From: Blattamonas nauphoetae
Taxonomy: Eukaryota; Preaxostyla; Oxymonadida
Assembly: GCA_033064195.1 (NCBI GenBank)
Contig: JARBJD010000143.1
Location: 115,774-179,773, forward strand
Direction: 5' to 3'
DNA length: 64,000 nucleotides
How positions within the stretch are numbered: the first letter of the stretch is position 1; each line of letters starts with the position of its first letter. A program made the position numbers and the translations under genes. Under the pieces are notes generated by a model. The model made no database searches. It saw only the letters and a program-made list of their open reading frames with translations, and had not been told where the DNA came from. This document shows positions 23,058-33,814 of this stretch, piece by piece.

Positions 23058-24965
23058 AAAGCTCCTTCTCGCTCTTCCACATCCCATCACACACTCAAGT
23101 CACACTCCAACTGTTGACGCCAGTCACTTCACAACTTATCACGAGACGACGACACAACTCACCGTCACGCACGAATGATCGAATCTAATCACTTCACAAC
23201 TCAACACGACACAGTGTCAACACTTTCACGCTCTCCATCACTCTCAATCACATACTTATCATGTCACTGAACACATCCGCTTCACAGGATAGAAGATGGC
23301 ATCATCTCTTCCCATCTCTCTCCTTCTTCCGTTCTCCTCACCATCGACAGTGGTTGGTGCATTTCCTTTGGTGTCTTCTTGCACTTCACTCTTCAGACAC
23401 ATCGAAAATGAACACCAACTGTCTGCGATGAATAAACATTATTTTGGCAATTCGAATGAAACACCTGCCTCACTTTCCATCTTCTTATTCGCTCTTCTTC
23501 ATTTCTTCTCTTCATCCATCAACTGCCCTTGTGGGATTATCTTCTTTTCTCCAATTTACGCTCTTATTAGTTATTTCCAGAGATTATTCGTAATATTATT
23601 GCTGTTTTAGTTTCGTTGGAGATGATGTTTTGCCTTTGGCTCTGATCCTTCGTCTCGCTTCATGTTCATTTCCCATCTCATTCACTCACTTCACTCTATT
23701 TTTGATCTCACCTCATTCTTCCTTTGAGTATCGAACCAATTAACTGACGGCAACATGTTATTTCACGGCATCAGTCATTTGTTGCGACAATGGAGTCAAA
23801 AACGGAAATCGAAGAAGAATGAGCAGATATCAAGCTTTCTCGATGCCTTCGAGCTATTTCTCATCAACATCAAAAACATCCGAAACATATCTGCATGATA
23901 GTATCATTAACTCTCCCAGAAAGTCATCGCCCCAGCCGGACAAAGCCCAAAATTGTGGAATGACGTCCACCGAGAAATAGAAACCTGAAAGTCACAAAAA
24001 CAGTTTGAAACAAATGAAGAGAAATCAAATGAGAAGTTAAGAGAGTGGTAGCCTCAAAAAGCGACTTGAACACGAGTTGTTCTGAATCCTCAAATTGTCA
24101 GTTTCTTGTTCGATCTTGAAACGGTTCTTCTGGAGATATTAATCCATTCATTTCGAATCAAATCGTCATCTGAACATCGACTAAGAGCATTTTTTGGATC
24201 GATACTGTCATTTCATCAACTCTATGCGAAGGAGAATCTCTGATCACCAATCGCTTTTCCACGTTACAAACTGGAAATCTCACTTTCAAAGTTCAAGAAT
24301 GTGCAATTCGTGTGAGTGTAGCTCGTTCCAACTCATATTTGTGGATGATATTGTGCAGGACAAAGAAATGAGTAGAGCGGGTTTAAAGTGTTCGAATCTC
24401 AGCCAGAAAAATTTAGTCAGAAAAATAAATCGCATCAGAAATAGATTAGGTCAAACTGAAACGATAACAAAAATTTGAAGACAATTGTACGAGGAGATTC
24501 GACTTAAAGTCAAATGAAAGATGAAAAAATGGGGGGCTGTTATTGTGAATATCCACCTAGGAACAGCTGAATAAACACGGGCAAGGCCTGAAACATCCAT
24601 CCATAGTTTGATACAGTGCATCGAAGGGATCATAATCCTGCCTATTGTCTTTGGAGATGGTGATGAACATGAACGCCCGATGGAAATGATTCAGTGTGTT
24701 GATAAAGTTGACGGAGAAAGACGAACAGCCATAGAATCATTGATCGATCACAATTCCTTTCCAGTTCTTCTAACAGTCATTTCATGACGTTGTTCAATGT
24801 TGACCGTTTAAAACTGCCGAAATTGAAGAGTTGTTCACAAAAAATCATAGAAAATTGGATGACGAAGCATTTGAGGGTATTGTGTGATGAGATGCTGATG
24901 GAAGAAAGATGTGTTGATATTCCGAAGTCCAGGTTGAGAGAAGATGATGAAGAGAAGGAATACAA
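23058..24965. other. 1.9-kb AT-rich spacer, no gene recognised
   Basis: Open frames here (for example 23296-23610 and 24194-24478) are low-complexity or lack any family signal. A charged plus-strand frame at 24784-24960 overlaps the 3' end of the minus-strand SPRY gene and is unsupported. No inverted repeat or target duplication was noticed. Confidence 0.5.
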
Positions 24966-25731
24966 TCACAACTCCACTTTATTCATTCCCTCTGAGATGG
25001 ATGTTGGTCGGGAGAGGCGAAAAATGTTGTCAATTCTGAAGGATGCTCCTTCTCCCATGACAGAAAACTGAAAAAAGAGAAGAAATGAGAGAAAAGAGAA
25101 TCAGACTCCAATTCGCACTGATGAAGGGATTCCTGACATGTAACTCCTTCCAGCCTTGTCATTCACAAAGAATTGCAGTGTTCGAGGTGTTGAGTCAAGA
25201 TCAACTTCCATTCGAACACAATCACCTTCTTTCAGAGAATAGTGGCAAGACCGACATGAACCCGGTGATGGAGTTTTGAACCAGAGTTGCCCATATCTGT
25301 CGAGACCGACAGAGTCTGAGAAGATGAGAAGAGAGAAAAACAGACTTTTGACTACACATCCGAGATCTTCACCAACTGCAGGAATCGGATTGTTGGAGTC
25401 CATCAAACCAAAACGGATACTCGAAAATAATGCTGAAAAGAATGATGGAGAAATCGGGCATACATGGAAGCGAGAGAATCGTGATTGTAATTGAGACGAT
25501 TCCAGATGTGAATGGGTCGGTAAGAAGTGCAGAGCTCCAACGAGTATTTCCATTGTCATCCGTACCAAACTCTGTTCGGGTGATAGTGGTGTGTATGACG
25601 GAGAAATGTGAGGAATTGGTAAAAAGCAGTGGTGGAAGGATAAGGAGAGGTGTTGGAGGATGTGGTTTCGTTGAAGACGTTGAACAGCAATCGGACGGAG
25701 CGAGACCACGATGCATTAATCGTGGATACAT
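24966..25731 (-). CDS. SPRY-like protein, copy A (4 exons, 221 residues)
   Basis: Exons 25731-25464, 25432-25346, 25315-25107 and 25067-24966 are separated by introns of 31, 30 and 39 bp with GTATGC or GTCTG 5' sites and polypyrimidine-CAG ends. All phases agree and the stop is TGA. The core S-V-G-L-D-R-Y-G, G-D-C-V-R-M-E-V-D-L-D, T-L-Q-F-F-V-N and I-P-S-S-V-R-I-G-V matches the SPRY/B30.2 beta-sandwich, a protein-interaction module. The last exon adds a short conserved F-R-I-D-N...S-R-P tail. Exon lengths 268, 87, 209 and 102 are identical to copy C, its inverted partner at 31790. The upstream 150 bp is also shared. Confidence 0.8.
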
Positions 25732-25993
25732 CTGAATGTTTCGATGTCAAATGTTGATCTGACCAAAGTCTACTTTTAAGGAAAGACAGAGTTAAGCGAA
25801 ACACACTCCAAATAATTGTAGTGATTTATTAAATCCTTGGGTCAAAGTGAAAATGCAATGAAATCGAGATTCCAGATATCCCATAATGAGTCCTTGTGGA
25901 AGAGTGTCTGTGGATTCGATGTCGAGTGAGAGAAGGCCGAGACAAGGCCGACAGTGTCATCCAGCTGCCCTCACCGCATCTCCCTCCGTCCAG

Positions 25994-28067
25994 TCATCGC
26001 GATACTTGCTGATACACACACACATACGCTTCGGATGATTCTGAGGGGCGAGTGGCGGGCGAGCTGGTGTTGTCGCTGTGCTTCGTCCAGACATCTCCGA
26101 CAGACCGACCGACACTGAAGAGACAGCAAGAGAAGCAGAATCAGTGACGCAGGCAGAATAACTGAGAAAAAAAACTTCGCTCACTCACTCTTCTCCACTC
26201 TACCTCCCTCCTCTCCCCCTCACACTCTTCCTCATTCTCCTTTCTCCCTCCCTCCTTCCCTCCTCACACTCCCCCTCCTCACTCTCTCTTCTCCACACTC
26301 CGTCCCTCCTCCCCCTGGCGACTTTCACTCGCTCCCTGCTCTGCCCCTCCCCTCCACTCTCCCTCCCTCCTCACTCCCCAACATACAAAGTGTAGTGTCC
26401 GCCCTGCGCCATCCCGACATGGTTGATCGTCCCCGCCAGCTGATACGGCGTGTCTGGCATCGGCACTGCAATCCCCGTCCGACGTTCGAAGTCGGCGAAG
26501 GCGGAGCGGAGCAGCGTGCTGTCGATGGCTGCAGGAATCGACACTTTCGAGCTGTCCTTCCGCGAGAACGCTGAGAACCTGAAGTTCGATCGAGAGAAGT
26601 CTGAAAAGAGAGGAAGGCATAGAGAATGAGACAAGACGGACGAACGATCTCAGAACCAGAAACAACACGAAACAAGAAAAGACTTTCTCCACTCTCCACA
26701 CGCAGAAACAGCACTTTCGGCCACGCAGCCACAAACTCGCCGTGTGTCACTGTCTGCCCCGCTCGCCCGCAGCACGAGCACACAAACCCCTCGACCTCCG
26801 AACACACTGCCATCTCCGCCAGCAGCGTCTCGATCCGATGGGCGTGGCCGAACGAGAAGAAGGGCGTGGGCGGCAGGGGCAGCGAGAGGGCAGTGAAGGC
26901 ATGCAGCGACACACGCGCCTGTCCACACGAGTGGCACAGAACGGTCCCTCCGAGCAAGCCGGTGCAGCTGTCGCGGATGGGCGTGCGGGGTGTTGCTTGG
27001 AAGGACGCGAAGAGCGACGAAAGAAGAGCGAGGCGCTGGGCGGTCGGTTGGTTCGGCTTGAACACAACAACAAGCTCGGAAGCGTCGTCCGCGCGTGCTT
27101 CGGCGGCGGACGCACTCTCATCGTCGGCGGATGCGATGGGCATTGTGGTCTCGTCCAGCACGTCGAGAAGAGTGAGGAGGGCTTCGTGGCTGTCGTTCTG
27201 TTTGAAGCCCACAAATTGAGGATTCACTATTCCGAGGTTCTTGTGCAGATGGAACATCAGCTGCTCCACGTCCCGGAAAGAATGAGATGGTGGGAAGGTT
27301 GTGAGGAAGGCGAGCGCGTCTTGCACGTCTTCGCTGAGTCTCAACATCGAATCAAACTGGAGTTGAGTGATGTGTGTGTTTGATGTCTTTTTGTGCGGAC
27401 GAGGGGTGGGTCGCAATTGATAGGCTGTTTGCAACAGATGGAGAAGGATGGGGACATGTGCCAGAGCTTGGAGAGCTGAGTTCAGATAGCATGAACTTCC
27501 GATGTTCGGGAGGCCTGATGTAGGGCGCTGGAGAAACAAAGAGGGATGAAAATGCTGAAAAGATGGTCGAGGAGATGGTTGGGTGAAGTGAGAGGGAGTG
27601 TCGAGCTGATTATGGAGAATGGTCGACGACGTTTTTGAGCTGTGTTGTTCTGGGGACTTTGTCTTGATTCGGGAATCATCACTGAGCGAAGGCTCATAAT
27701 ATGAAGATGTGAAGGCTTGTGAGTGATGTGGATCAACTGTGGGGGACATATCGAGAGAGTAGCGACGGTCACTCGAAGACTGTTCCACGTTTTCGGTTGC
27801 AGAAGGTTTATCAAGAGATTGGACAAGGGCAAAGGCTTCTATTCTACCGCCTGAACTTTCGAGTTTTGATTCCGGTGTTGTATCTCGTGTTTTGCGAGAA
27901 GAAGCCAACGAGACATTTTGTTGGTATTTATCATCTTCAGGGATAAGGTCCGGGATAAACGAGGAATAGGGGGACTTCAGTCGAAAGGGAGATTTCCAAT
28001 GAGGTTCATTTTTGATTGTTCGGCGCATTTTCCAAGAGATGAATTGATCTTGCCCACGGCAGTCCAT
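25994..28067 (-). CDS. Ubiquitin-specific protease (peptidase C19), 3 exons, 569 residues
   Basis: Exons 28067-26693, 26600-26387 and 26114-25994, with introns of 92 and 272 bp; phases 1 and 2 close correctly. The N-terminal 200 residues are Ser-rich and probably disordered. The catalytic core has the Cys box G-L-P-N-I-G-S-S-C-Y-L-N-S-A, the Q-N-D-S-H-E box and two Cys pairs typical of the USP finger (C-H-S-C and C-S-C-C). The substrate-side K-V-S-I-P follows intron 1. The His box is G-G-H-Y-T at the end of exon 2, and exon 3 supplies D-V-W-T-K-H-S-D and the closing E-A-Y-V-C-V-Y-Q-Q. It is predicted to be active and to cleave ubiquitin from proteins. The start was chosen as the first ATG that does not overlap the divergent gene at 28084; an in-frame ATG lies at 28031. 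Confidence 0.88.
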
Positions 28068-28083
28068 CGATGACAAAGGAACC

Positions 28084-28904
28084 ATGAAGTTCTCAGTCAT
28101 CTTTATCATTGTCACAACATACTCCTTTTTAGTTCCGACTTCCTTCACTCCGATTGACTTTAAGCCATACACCTCCGAATTGGCCCGTGTGAACGTGGAA
28201 ATGGTTTTGTGGGACAACTCCGGAGCGCTCGTCTCTTGTGAGAATCTGCTGGAAGGAAGAGGATCACTCAAGCTCGGCCACCTGTTTCATGCCGAATTTG
28301 AGTGTGATTCAGTGCACAACCACAAAACCGTCTCGTTTTCGGAAGCGAAGTGCATCAACACGACCGCCGAGTTTGGTTTGTCATGCCCTCCCCTTCCCAT
28401 GTTTCCGTTCAGCTGACCTCGAAAAGCCCGGCTATCAATCTGTTGTCCTCTCATTCCCGCCATTGCAGGCGTATGGAACGTGGCACATGACTGCTCGTTT
28501 TTCTTGCCGAGCTGACGACACAACCTTCGTGTCGTCGAGAAAGCCCTTAAAGCAGAATGCAGATTCTCCATGCAACGGCAGAGCACTCTCAATTCCGCTT
28601 TCCGTGGCGCCTGTCGACGAAGAAGGCGCGACAATCGTCCCAACACAACAATTATCCACAACTGTTCGCACCAATGGTGTGTTCTTGCATGTGTTTGTTC
28701 ATTTTAGCAGAAAATCTTGGGATTGTTCTCGGAATCGTGCTTGGGTGTGTGGTTCTTGTGATTCCTTTTGTGCTGTTCTTTATTGTTCCGTGGTGGGGCT
28801 CGTGCCGGATCAGTCTTCAGGAATCCTGCCCATGCTTTGAGCTGGTCAAAGCGAAGAAGATCAAAAGGCAGATTGCACGTTCGTATCACCCGAACAGAGA
28901 ATGA
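28084..28904 (+). CDS. Small type I membrane protein, 3 exons, 250 residues
   Basis: Exons 28084-28375, 28413-28676 and 28708-28904, with 37-bp and 31-bp GT-AG introns, both phase 1. Residues 1-22 form a signal peptide. The roughly 165-residue ectodomain has several Cys (S-C-E-N, F-E-C-D, F-S-C-R, S-P-C-N), and the third exon opens with a 22-residue membrane span (L-G-I-V-L-G-I-V-L-G) then a short basic, Cys-rich tail. No family recognised. Its ATG lies only 16 bp from the start of the divergent USP gene, so the two must share a promoter region or have overlapping 5' ends. Confidence 0.75.
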
Positions 28905-29471
28905 CCCCAGCCTCCCTTTATCCGTTTGTGTGTTTGCTTGACACTCGTCTCGTTCGTCTTGCATCGGAGTCACACTTCATTGAGAGAGTTATTGCATTGA
29001 TTCACTTGTTTCTGATTGATCGAATTCTGAATGTTGGGTGTGATCCAGACTCGTTCTTTCTGTCGAATGGAGCTTCTTCTTCACTTGGAGTGATTCCTGT
29101 TTCATCTCCTCTTCTTATTCCCTTCTTTCTGTCACCATCTCCTCTAACGACATGTTCATCTGTGAAGTTGAGGGAGAACAATTCTCTTTTCATCCTTCAC
29201 ATGCAAGATGTATTTCCGAATTTGGAATCAGAATTTGAGAAATAACTCTCCTGCGACATGATAAAACAACTGCGGTTGGGCAGGAGAGGAATAGACGAGT
29301 TAAAATCAGTTTTTTCCCTTCGTCCAGTCGTTTCTTATCCATGAGCCGAGAACTCGGTTTGCGAAAAGGTGGGTGGGATAAAATGGATGAGGCGATGAGT
29401 TTCCCCAACTCATTCTGGAAATCGACGAAGATCCTGTTCGATATGACCAGAAATACAAAAGACGGAGTCAA
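28905..29471. other. Spacer, nothing recognised
   Basis: About 570 bp between the membrane-protein gene and the 3' end of SPRY copy B. The plus-strand frame at 28901-29245 has no family features. Confidence 0.5.
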
Positions 29472-30261
29472 TCACCATTTCACTTCCATCATCTCATCTG
29501 AGATTGGTGTTGGTTGGGAGAGACGAGAAATGTTGTCAATTCGGAAGGATGTTCCTTGATTCTTGACAGAAAACTAAATAAGTGAAGAAATGAGAGAAAA
29601 GAGAATCAGACTCCGATTCGCACTGACGAAGGGATTCCTGACACGTAACTCCTTCCAGCCTCGCCATTCACAAAGAACTGCACTGTTCGAGGTGTTGAGT
29701 CAAGATCAACTTCCATTCGGACACAATCTCCTTCATTCAGATGAGAGTGGCAGTTTCGAGCTGAATTGGATGATGGAGTGTTGAAGTGGAGACTACCAAA
29801 TCTGCTGAGACTGACAGAGTCTGAGAAGATAAGAAGAGAGAAAAACAGACTTTTTACATTCCGTCCAAGTGCTTCTTCATTAAAAGGAATTTGAGATGTG
29901 GAATCCATCAAGCCATAACGAATGAAACCATCTGATCAAACAATGAGGAGGAATCAAGCGCACCTGAAATCGAGAGAATCGTGATTGTTACTGAGACGAT
30001 TTCAGATGTGAATGGATCGGAAAGAACAGAACTCCAATCGTAAAACGCATTGATATACAGATTAATATCCGTTCGGGTGATAGTGGTGCTATTGATGGAG
30101 AAATGCAAAGGATATATGAAATCGAGCGATTTAAGCGTTGAAAGTGGACGAGGAGGTCGGTTCAGCAGAGATGCAGAATAATATGGTGAATTTGTTAGGT
30201 CCTCGGTTTGGTAGGTGCGTTTATCCTGGCAAACGATACATCGCAAAAGTGCGTTGCCCAT
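29472..30261 (-). CDS. SPRY-like protein, copy B (4 exons, 229 residues)
   Basis: Exons 30261-29964, 29931-29851, 29820-29612 and 29573-29472; introns are 32, 30 and 38 bp, and all phases agree. Exons 3 (209 bp) and 4 (102 bp) have the same lengths as in copies A and C, while exons 1 and 2 differ. The SPRY core is intact (G-D-C-V-R-M-E-V-D-L-D, V-Q-F-F-V-N-G-E, I-P-S-S-V-R-I-G-V). The N-terminal region is diverged and has C-x-x-C. Probably a functional interaction domain protein; no membrane segment. Confidence 0.8.
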
Positions 30262-30537
30262 ATCTCAAGAATCTATGGTAAGATCGAACCATGTCGTGAA
30301 AATACAAATTAATCAGGCAAGAGATGGTTGAATGGATACGAGTGAATTTGAAAAACAAGAAACTCATTCATGAGCGCTCTTCTGGACAAGTTGTTGCGAT
30401 TCTCCGTTTCAATCCCAAATATATCGTTCTGTGTCGGAGTCTCTTCTGGGTCGATTGCTGTGAGAGTGCTCAACCAGATGAAAAGGACAGAACAGCGGAC
30501 AACTCGAGATCACGACCAAACCAGCCTTCGCTCGCGT

Positions 30538-31606
30538 TCATCTGTTCGGAGCATTCATTCCCAACAATCTGCTCATTTTGTGGGAATCGTCCAAAATCAG
30601 ACGCGCGGTTCCTCTGCTCGTCTCGTCGATCTGGTTGCAGCATCGCTGTTCCACGATTTCTTGAAAGCCTTCCGAGAACAGGCCGACCAGCTCTGCCTTC
30701 ATCTCCTTCTTCGCATCGACCCCATTTTCGGTCCAAAAACGCGTGAGTTGACAGACAAGGTCCAAAAAGTGTCCATTCGTGATGTCGTCCACACAAGTTG
30801 CCAGTGACCCAGTAATCGTCGTGGCGAGCGGCAGAGAGAGAACGAAATCCAGCGCAGGTCGATGATATCCACCGATCCGGACGAGCTGATGAAGGACAAC
30901 CACGAAAGTGGAACACTGCGGGGCAATCGCAAGCGAGGTGTGGTGTGTGCACAGATGGAAGAGGTATCCTTCCGAGGCACCCACAACTTCCTCAAACACT
31001 GCTTCACGAACCTCCAGCTGCTCCGAAGGTTCGTCAAACTCCAGTCTGTCCAGCCCTGAAGGCGTCGACAGCCAGAGCAGGTAATACACGATGTCCATCA
31101 AGCACAGATGGATGTCGTCCGCTTCCGGAAAAGTCAGTGTCGTCGGTTTGAGAGCTGACATCATGTTTGAGACGAGTCCGTGATCGACGAGGGTCAGTTT
31201 CTGAAAAGGAGAACAGGCGACGACGAGGCTTCGCAGGAACTCCATCAACGCAGTCACAAGTTGTTGACTCGGCAACGAAAGAAGAATCTTGACTGATTCC
31301 ACAAATTGTGGGACGTGTCTCCTTGAAGGCATGAAACCAACCCAAACGTGAAAACCCGCTTCTTCGTCGTCCTTGATCGTTATTTCATTCAGAAACTTCA
31401 CAGCCTTCATTTCTAACGAGCTATCAAACAGATCGGGATCTTGTGCCATGGTTACAAGGGACTGGAATATTGCGGCTTTTTCATCGATCGAAGCGTGGTT
31501 GTTTTCTGACCAATTACGGAATGCTGATAAACGTGATAGGAAAAAATGGCATACCAGAATCAGAATTTGGATTTAAAATGGTTTGACTTGTCAGTCGAGC
31601 AAGCAT
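30538..31606 (-). CDS. ARM-like helical-repeat protein of an oxymonad multigene family, 2 exons, 345 residues
   Basis: Exon 1 is 31606-31555 (17 codons and one base), intron 31554-31524 is 31 bp with GTATGC and CAG ends, and exon 2 is 31523-30538. Splicing joins M-L-A-R-L...D-S to A-F-R-N-W-S-E-N-N; without it the protein would lose its conserved N-terminus. The body is all helical with Leu-rich segments (S-V-K-I-L-L-S-L-P, L-T-F-P-E-A-D-D-I-H, Y-Y-L-L-W-L-S-T-P-S-G-L). It matches, from memory, a large family of Blattamonas hypothetical proteins that begin with an N-W-S-E motif and the phrase K-A-V-K-F-L. Molecular function is unknown; an ARM/HEAT-type scaffold is likely. Confidence 0.75.
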
Positions 31607-31789
31607 TGACGAAGTGATGTTCCATAAGGACTCATTATGGGGGATCTGGAATCTCGTTTTGATAGCATTTTCACTTTGACGCAAGGATTTAATAAATCAC
31701 TACAATTATTTGGAGTGTGTTTCGCTTAACTCTGTCTTTCCAGAAAAGGAGACTTGGGTCAGATCAAGATTTGACGTCGAATCATTCAG

Positions 31790-32554
31790 ATGTATCCACG
31801 ATTAATGGATAGTGGTCTCGCTCCGTCCAATTGCTGTTCAACGTCTTCAACGAAACCACATCCTCCAACACCTCTCCGTACCATTCCTCCTCTGACATTC
31901 ACCAATTCCTCACATTTCTCCGTCATACACACCACTATCACCCGAACAGGGTTTGGTACGGATGACAATGGATATTCTCTTTGGAGTTCTGTCCTTCTTT
32001 CCAACCCATTCACATCTGGAATCGTCTCAATCACAATCACCATTCTCTCGCTTCCATGTATGCCCGATTTCTCTTTCATCATTTTCAGCCATATATACGA
32101 GTCTCTGTCTTGGCTTGATGGATTCCACATCATCAATTCCCAAACTTGGTGAAGGACTTGGAACTTCAGTCGATTGTCTATTTTTCTCTCTTTTCATCTT
32201 TGTAGACTCTGTCGGTCTCAACAGATATGGTGTTCTCAACGTCAACACTCCATCATCGGGTTCAGATCAATATTACCACTCTGATCTGCTTGAAGGAGAT
32301 TGTATCCGAATGGAAGTTGATCTCGACTCAACACCTCGAACAGTGCAGTTCTTTGTGAATAGCAAGACGATGAAATGTTATGTGTCAGGAATCCCTTCAT
32401 CTGTGCGAATTGGAGTCTGGTTGTCTTTTTTCTCATCGTTCTCGTGTTTCAGTTTTGTGTCCATGAAGAAGAAACATCGTTCCGAATCGACAACATTTCT
32501 CGCCTCTCCCGACCAACTCCAAACTCAAAACAGCTACCTGAAGTCAGATGGTGA
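31790..32554 (+). CDS. SPRY-like protein, copy C (4 exons, 221 residues)
   Basis: Exons 31790-32057, 32089-32175, 32206-32414 and 32453-32554; introns are 31, 30 and 38 bp, stop TGA. This is the inverted partner of copy A with the same four exon lengths, but coding differences are scattered through exons 2-4, so the duplication is not brand new. The SPRY core is present (S-V-G-L-N-R-Y-G, G-D-C-I-R-M-E-V-D-L-D, V-Q-F-F-V-N). A longer unspliced frame exists but runs through the introns and is not the product. Confidence 0.8.
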
Positions 32555-32868
32555 CTTTTATCTTTCAGCAGCTCACACCCTCCCGTGCCAACCGTTTGAT
32601 GATGAGGACGAAGTATGTTCACACTTCCATCTTCTTTTTCAACCTTTTCAGCACTTCTTGTCAATTACCCTCTTTTTTTTCTGATCTTCCATGATCTCTT
32701 ATCGTCCCGAAGCGTCAGAAACTTTGTTCCAAGATATCTCCCGCGCAGCCCTGTCCATCCTTGCCACGATCCAATTTCGCGGACTTTGGGTGAGTACCGT
32801 CTGGAATAGCCACAAGTTGTCCAGAATCTCAGCAACAAGGTCAAAGTCAAGCCGATTGCAGGAATTCG

Positions 32869-33063
32869 ATGTTTTTCCGAAATGCGACGGTGATCACAGT
32901 TGCGCATCGTTTGGTGACAGTTGGGGACGCCGACCTGATTGTAGTGTTGGAGAGGGGGAGAGTGGTTGAGGTGGGAAGTCCCTCTGTGCTGGTTCGGAAG
33001 AGAAGGATCGAGATTTTGGGAGATGGGATTGTTGTTTGTAGAGACGGAGAGGGAAGTTTGTGA
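32869..33063 (+). pseudogene. Remnant of an ABC transporter nucleotide-binding domain C-terminus
   Basis: A 64-codon frame reads T-V-I-T-V-A-H-R-L, D-A-D-L-I-V-V-L-E-R-G-R-V-V-E-V-G-S-P. This is the H-loop and following strand of an ABC (ABCC/MRP-like) nucleotide-binding domain, where the family consensus is T-x-x-T-I-A-H-R-L...D-x-I-x-V-L-x-x-G. Walker A, signature and Walker B are not found upstream, so this is a 3' gene fragment. Confidence 0.7.
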
Positions 33064-33160
33064 AGGATGGGATTCTTGTTTTTGAAGTGGTATTAAGTCA
33101 TCTCTCTTATCAATGTTCATTTATTCAACTTTCTCAGACGATGATACTCTTTTTTTAATT

Positions 33161-33758
33161 ATGTGTCGGATCATCTTAACCACCAATTGTCTCATGGGAA
33201 CAACAACGTCTTATGTGTTGAATCTGTTTCTACATCCTCGATCATCACATTCTTCAGCTTCACATACTCCTGCACCTCTCTCAACGCTACCAATCTTGTC
33301 GTTTTCTGATCCAGCTCATTTCACAGTCAAAGACTCAACAATCACCACTACCGGGCGTGACCTAAATTTCAATGAATTTAATTCTTGGAGTTCTGTCCTT
33401 CTCTCCAACCCATTCACGTCTGGTGTTGTCTCGGTCACAATCACACTTCAGACAGTCCCCATTGACTCCACGTCAAGTGTGCTCCGTTCCTTCTTCATTC
33501 TTTTTCAGCATTTTTTGAGATTCTCTGTTTTGGTTTAGTGGACTCCACCTCTCCAATTCCTTTAATTGGGGAAATATTTGGAGTTGAAATCAAAAGTCTA
33601 TTTTCTCTCTTCTCATTGTCTCAGACTCTGTCTGTCTCACCAGATCTGGTTTCCTCTGCTACAAAATTCCATCAGAAACTTCTTTTCAAAAGTGTCACTC
33701 TACTCTGAATGAAGGAGATTGTGTTCGAATTGTCGTTGATCTGTCTCAATCTTTTTGA
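33161..33758 (+). pseudogene. SPRY-like copy D, 3'-truncated
   Basis: Exons 33161-33476, 33509-33595 and 33625-33758 are linked by 32-bp and 29-bp introns in correct phase. The frame then stops (TGA 33756) in the middle of the SPRY domain, after G-D-C-V-R-I-V-V-D-L. The second half of exon 3 and exon 4 are absent. Its N-terminus (start M-C-R-I-I) is closest to copy F at 38305. Confidence 0.7.
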
Positions 33759-33814
33759 AAACCCACCAAACACTATAGTTGATTTCACTTTTTTGATTTT
33801 TCTCTGAATTGTTT

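Larger units (their letters stand above)
24966..32554. repeat. Inverted duplication: arms 24966-25905 and 31620-32554
   Basis: The two arms are reverse complements containing SPRY copies A and C plus about 150-170 bp of shared upstream sequence. That sequence ends near the motif GGACTCATTATGG at 31627-31639 and its complement near 25883-25905. They point away from each other and enclose about 5.7 kb holding a USP gene, a membrane protein gene, SPRY copy B and an ARM-like gene. The right arm's end lies 14 bp from the ATG of the ARM-like gene at 31606. Confidence 0.8.

Noticed and set aside
28905-29245. 114-codon plus-strand gene
   Set aside because: No motif, no supported splice context, overlaps the start of a spacer and is compositionally unlike nearby exons.
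30324-30807. Two plus-strand frames of 140-145 codons
   Set aside because: They overlap the well-supported minus-strand ARM-like exon and have no family signal.
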